Positions 61,298 to 64,000 of a stretch of 64,000 nt of DNA are shown piece by piece. The notes beneath the pieces were generated by a model. The model had not been told where the DNA came from. It was given only the letters and a program-made list of their open reading frames with translations, and did no database searches. Positions within the stretch are counted from its first letter, which is position 1. Every line of letters begins with the position of its first letter. Source of the DNA: Anaerotignum neopropionicum (GTDB lineage: Bacteria; Bacillota; Clostridia; Lachnospirales; Anaerotignaceae); assembly GCF_001571775.1 (NCBI RefSeq), contig NZ_LRVM01000002.1, positions 62,001 through 126,000 on the forward strand, given 5' to 3'. The translations under genes and the position numbers were made by a program.

Positions 61298-61552
61298 ATG
61301 AAAAAAGATACTATTAGCGTAAGTCTTGAGGCTGAAAAGCTAAGAGCAATCAAGAAATATATGGAGAAGAAAGAGATCAATGTACAAGATGAACTAGCAG
61401 AACAGCTACAAAAGCTTTATGAGAAATATGTGCCAGTCAATGTCAGAGAATATATTGATGAAAAGAATGAGGAAGAAAGTAGAGCTAAAAAGCCAAGAAA
61501 ACCAGCTAAAAATACTGGTGCAGCTACTTCTACATCTACACAACAGGAATAA
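61298..61552 (+). CDS. DUF6103-like protein, copy 2
   Basis: 84 aa. It shares with the upstream gene the order ISVSLEAEKLRAIKKYMEKK, then DELAEQLQKLYEKYVPVNVR, so the two are tandem paralogues. Its C-terminus is basic and short (RAKKPRKPAKNTGAATS) without the methionine-rich tail. A GGGGC/GCCCC hairpin (61563-61579) follows. AATGAAGGAGGC precedes the ATG. Confidence 0.7.
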   Translation: MKKDTISVSLEAEKLRAIKKYMEKKEINVQDELAEQLQKLYEKYVPVNVREYIDEKNEEESRAKKPRKPAKNTGAATSTSTQQE

Positions 61553-61761
61553 AACCATTTTGGGGGCGATATTTGCCCCTGTGTGCGATTGTATTGACGA
61601 GAGTGGCACAAGTTATCCTTAAGGAAAGATAAAACGATTTGTGGGCGAATTTGAAGAGATTTGTGAATAGAGCAGATTAAGCCTTAAGATATTTGGATTT
61701 TAGGAGAAATATAAGCCTAAAATGTAAGTGAACCCCCCTATTGATTTTGGTGCAGGATAAA

Positions 61762-61930
61762 GATAGGTGGTCGCAAGCGACCTCCTATCGCTCACATCGC
61801 CCGGCAGTGCCGTGCGCTTGAAAGAATTAAGGAAGGTGGTCAAGAAATAGGGTTTGTGTCTATCAAGGTGGTCAGCATTTAGAATAAAACCCATAAAATA
61901 AGCACTTGTCAGTGTCATATAGAGGTGGTC
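61762..61930. other. Candidate origin of transfer (oriT)
   Basis: A 413-bp gene-free stretch (61553-61965) lies just before the RHH and relaxase genes. GATAGG-T-GGTCGC-AA-GCGACC-T-CCTATC (61762-61789) forms a long hairpin with one mismatched pair. CGGCA-G-TGCCG follows near 61802-61812. The direct repeat AGGTGGTC occurs four times (61765, 61834, 61866, 61923). Inverted and direct repeats in front of relaxosome genes are the usual make-up of oriT. The nick site is not identified. Confidence 0.6.
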
Positions 61931-61965
61931 AAGTTAAAAGAAGAGAAATTTGAGGTGAAGTTAAA

Positions 61966-62388
61966 GTGGCAGAAATAAAGAGTACATCAAAGAAACGGAC
62001 AGCAGTATGGCTATATCCTGAAACAATAGAAAAGATGGACAGTTTATTGGAAATGGATAATTGTAAAAGTCGAAGTGAATTTATAGATAAAGCCTTAAGT
62101 TTTTATATGGGATACCTTGTAAGTGAAGATACCACAGGATATCTGTCTAAGTTACTTATCTCAGCTATACAAGGGATATTAAAAGAAACAGAAAACAGAA
62201 ATTCCAATAATTTATTTCGTCTATCAGTTGAGATGAATATGATGATGCATATACTTGCAGCTGGTTTAGAAATTAGTGATGAAGAACTTCGTAGTCTTCG
62301 AGGAAGGTGTGTTCAGCAGGTGAAAAAAACAAGAGGTAAAGTATCCATGGAGGAGGCGATAAAGTTCCAACAAGGAATTGGAGAGTGA
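61966..62388 (+). CDS. Ribbon-helix-helix relaxosome accessory protein (MobC-like)
   Basis: 140 aa starting at a GTG. KKRTAVWLYPETIEKMDSLL, then MDNCKSRSEFIDKALSFYMG is a ribbon-helix-helix DNA-binding domain. The C-terminal part is helical (LFRLSVEMNMMMHILAAGLE). Such proteins bind oriT repeats and help the relaxase nick DNA. The four AGGTGGTC repeats upstream are the likely target. It is coupled closely to the relaxase gene (6-bp gap). Confidence 0.82.
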   Translation: MAEIKSTSKKRTAVWLYPETIEKMDSLLEMDNCKSRSEFIDKALSFYMGYLVSEDTTGYLSKLLISAIQGILKETENRNSNNLFRLSVEMNMMMHILAAGLEISDEELRSLRGRCVQQVKKTRGKVSMEEAIKFQQGIGE

Positions 62389-62394
62389 TAATTT

Positions 62395-64000
62395 ATGCCA
62401 AGGCTTATTTTAAAGTGCCCATATCTAAAAGGTGGAAGTAAAAGAGCATCAGCTCATATTACAAACTTAGTAAATTATATCGCTAATCGTGATGGAGTAG
62501 AAAAGATAAGAGTAGAAAACAAAGATATCTCTCCAACATTAAAACAAGAGGAATTAGTTTCTCAAATAATTAAGGAGTTCCCAAATACTAAAAATCTATT
62601 TGAGTATGAAGATTATATAGAGAATCCTACAATAGAAAATGCTTCTGAATTTATTGGGATAGCAATAGAACAAAATGTTGATAAGATTGGTAAACGGAAG
62701 AATTATGTGGATTATATTGCAAATAGACCAAGGGTAGAGAAAATGGGCAAGCATGGTTTATTTACAGGAGGAAATGATAGTCTTGTACTTAATAGAACTG
62801 CTAATGAAGTTGCAAATCATAAAGGCAACATATGGACACCAATTATTTCTCTAAGACGAGAGGATGCTACTAGGCTAGGATATGATAATGCTGAAAGATG
62901 GCACAATATGCTTTCTTACTACGCTATAGATATAGCTGAATTTTTAAAGATAAAGCTTGAAAACTTTCAGTGGTATGCAGCATTTCATAATGAGGGGCAT
63001 CATCCTCATGTTCATATGATTTGTTACTCTACAGATCCTAAAGAGGGATACCTTACTAAAAAAGGTATCGAGAAAATGAAATCAGGATTTGTAAAAAATA
63101 TCTTTGGTCAGGAACTAGAGGGAATTTATATAGAGCAAAGTAAAAGACGAGATGAGTTGAAACAAGAATCAAGGAAAGTATTAATCAAACTAATTACTGA
63201 GATGAAAAATGGCACAATGCAGAATAGCAATATTGAAGAAAAGTTAATAAATCTTTCCGATCGTCTGAAATTTACTAATGGAAAAAAACAATATGGTTAT
63301 TTACAGCCAAAGCTTAAAGCAATGGTAGATGAGATTGTAGATGAGCTTGCAAAGGATGAAAAGATTAGTAAGGCATATGCTCTTTGGTATGAAATGCGTA
63401 ATGAAGTGCTTTATAATTACATGGGTAATTTGCCTGTACCTCTTCCTTTATCACAGCAAAAAGAATTCAAGTCAATTAAAAATATGATTATTAAAGAGGC
63501 GGATAATTTCAATAAAGGAACTATTACGTTTGAAGAAGTAACTGATGATAATATTGATATTACTGATGAAAGAATAGATAAAGCAATAGATGATGTATTT
63601 ATAAATGATACTGGATTTATTGAAATAGAAGGTTATACTCTAGATTTAGTTAGTGAAATAGAAGTTAATGATGATACCACTGAAGATGTTTACTTAAAAT
63701 GGAGTGATGAATATAAAGAGGCTCGTGAATTTTTATTTGGCACAGATGATATAGTACAAGATTTAGAAAGAGCTTTTGAGATGTTTGTATTAGAAGCAAA
63801 AAATGGGAATGCTCTTGCCATGTTTGATATTGGAAGAATGTTTGCAGACGGACTTGGTCGAGAGATTGATGTATCAAAAGCTTATGAGTGGTATCAAAAG
63901 GCTCTTGCAGCTTTTTATAAGGTTGAAGATAAAAAGCCATGGAAATATACAGAATATCGTATAGGTAAAATGCAGTTACAAGGTCTTGGTACAGAAGAAA
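62395..64000 (+). CDS. MobL/MobP-type relaxase with Sel1-like repeats (3' end outside window)
   Basis: At least 535 codons, open at the window edge. MPRLILKCPYLKGGSKRASA, then HITNLVNYIANRDGVEK starts the relaxase domain. The metal-binding histidines lie in WYAAFHNEGHHPHVHMICYS, and the MLSYYAIDIAEFLKI helix precedes them. The C-terminal half shows tetratricopeptide-like Sel1 repeats (NGNALAMFDIGRMFADGLGR, then VSKAYEWYQKAL). It nicks oriT and stays bound to the 5' end during transfer. GGAGAGTGATAATTT precedes the ATG. The frame runs to 64000 without a stop. Confidence 0.88.
   Translation, partial: MPRLILKCPYLKGGSKRASAHITNLVNYIANRDGVEKIRVENKDISPTLKQEELVSQIIKEFPNTKNLFEYEDYIENPTIENASEFIGIAIEQNVDKIGKRKNYVDYIANRPRVEKMGKHGLFTGGNDSLVLNRTANEVANHKGNIWTPIISLRREDATRLGYDNAERWHNMLSYYAIDIAEFLKIKLENFQWYAAFHNEGHHPHVHMICYSTDPKEGYLTKKGIEKMKSGFVKNIFGQELEGIYIEQSKRRDELKQESRKVLIKLITEMKNGTMQNSNIEEKLINLSDRLKFTNGKKQYGYLQPKLKAMVDEIVDELAKDEKISKAYALWYEMRNEVLYNYMGNLPVPLPLSQQKEFKSIKNMIIKEADNFNKGTITFEEVTDDNIDITDERIDKAIDDVFINDTGFIEIEGYTLDLVSEIEVNDDTTEDVYLKWSDEYKEAREFLFGTDDIVQDLERAFEMFVLEAKNGNALAMFDIGRMFADGLGREIDVSKAYEWYQKALAAFYKVEDKKPWKYTEYRIGKMQLQGLGTEE

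Larger units (their letters stand above)
25561..64000 (+). mobile_element. Integrative conjugative element (CTn4-like), left part; right end outside window
   Basis: Nearly all genes from the cad operon onward run in one direction, have lower GC than the chromosome to the left, and include VirB4, TrbL/VirB6-like, NlpC/P60, relaxase and RHH accessory genes, ArdA-like anti-restriction proteins, methylases and DUFs typical of clostridial ICEs. The VirB4 and NlpC/P60 genes look like the CD1110 and CD1108 types of C. difficile CTn4. Integrase, coupling ATPase and right end are not in the window. The left boundary is approximate. Confidence 0.8.

Overview
The window looks like a low-GC Firmicute of the class Clostridia, probably the Lachnospirales/Anaerotignum neighbourhood. 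This rests on AT-rich DNA, strong GGAGG ribosome-binding sites, a Firmicutes-type AddB, YhaM, ThiW, an RlmD-type methyltransferase and an Amt-PII fusion. The genus is an inference; there is no rRNA or tRNA gene to place it.

The left part (about 1-25.2 kb) is ordinary chromosome. It holds the end of ruvB, a split ArsP-like permease behind a promoter with two identical palindromes, an ABC exporter, addB, an FMN-binding-like membrane protein, a DUF523 protein, an IS3 remnant, a YyaL-type protein, a thiW-phzF-like operon behind a riboswitch-like leader, an ammonium transporter fused to a PII domain, an ECF sigma/anti-sigma pair, a secreted copper-amine-oxidase-N-like protein, YhaM, a two-part membrane-tethered Cas4-like nuclease and RlmD. 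Two copies of a three-hairpin repeat family and one 59-bp tandem repeat lie between these genes.

From about 25.5 kb to the right edge the DNA becomes part of an integrative conjugative element (ICE) related to the Clostridioides difficile CTn4 type. No integrase or coupling protein is inside the window, so the element continues past base 64000. Its left end is probably just after rlmD. It carries a cadmium/zinc-type efflux operon (cadC-like, separate HMA protein, cadA-like) with four matching operator sites. Next come an anti-restriction and DNA-methylation block (ArdA-like proteins, DUF4314, Dam, YodL) and a Tad/Flp pilus locus (two near-identical pilins, an SLH-domain giant adhesin, prepilin peptidase, CpaB, CpaE, CpaF, TadB, TadC, minor pilins). 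A type IV secretion locus follows (DUF3852, TrbL/VirB6-like, VirB3-like, VirB4 N-like, VirB4, NlpC/P60). It is interrupted by a C5 methyltransferase encoded in two overlapping frames and by a small cargo cassette. After that come an amidoligase plus gamma-glutamylcyclotransferase-like pair, small DUF proteins, an oriT candidate, a ribbon-helix-helix accessory protein and a MobL/MobP-type relaxase with Sel1-like repeats.

A plausible working model is that the Tad pilus and SLH adhesin make cell contact, the VirB-like channel and NlpC/P60 hydrolase cross the wall, the relaxase and RHH protein process oriT, and the anti-restriction and methylase proteins protect the incoming DNA. The most unexpected signal is a shared methionine-rich C-terminal tail (Q-x-M-x-M type) on at least six otherwise unrelated small accessory proteins. 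It could be an address tag, for example for export through the conjugation channel. That function is an inference; the tails themselves can be read directly.
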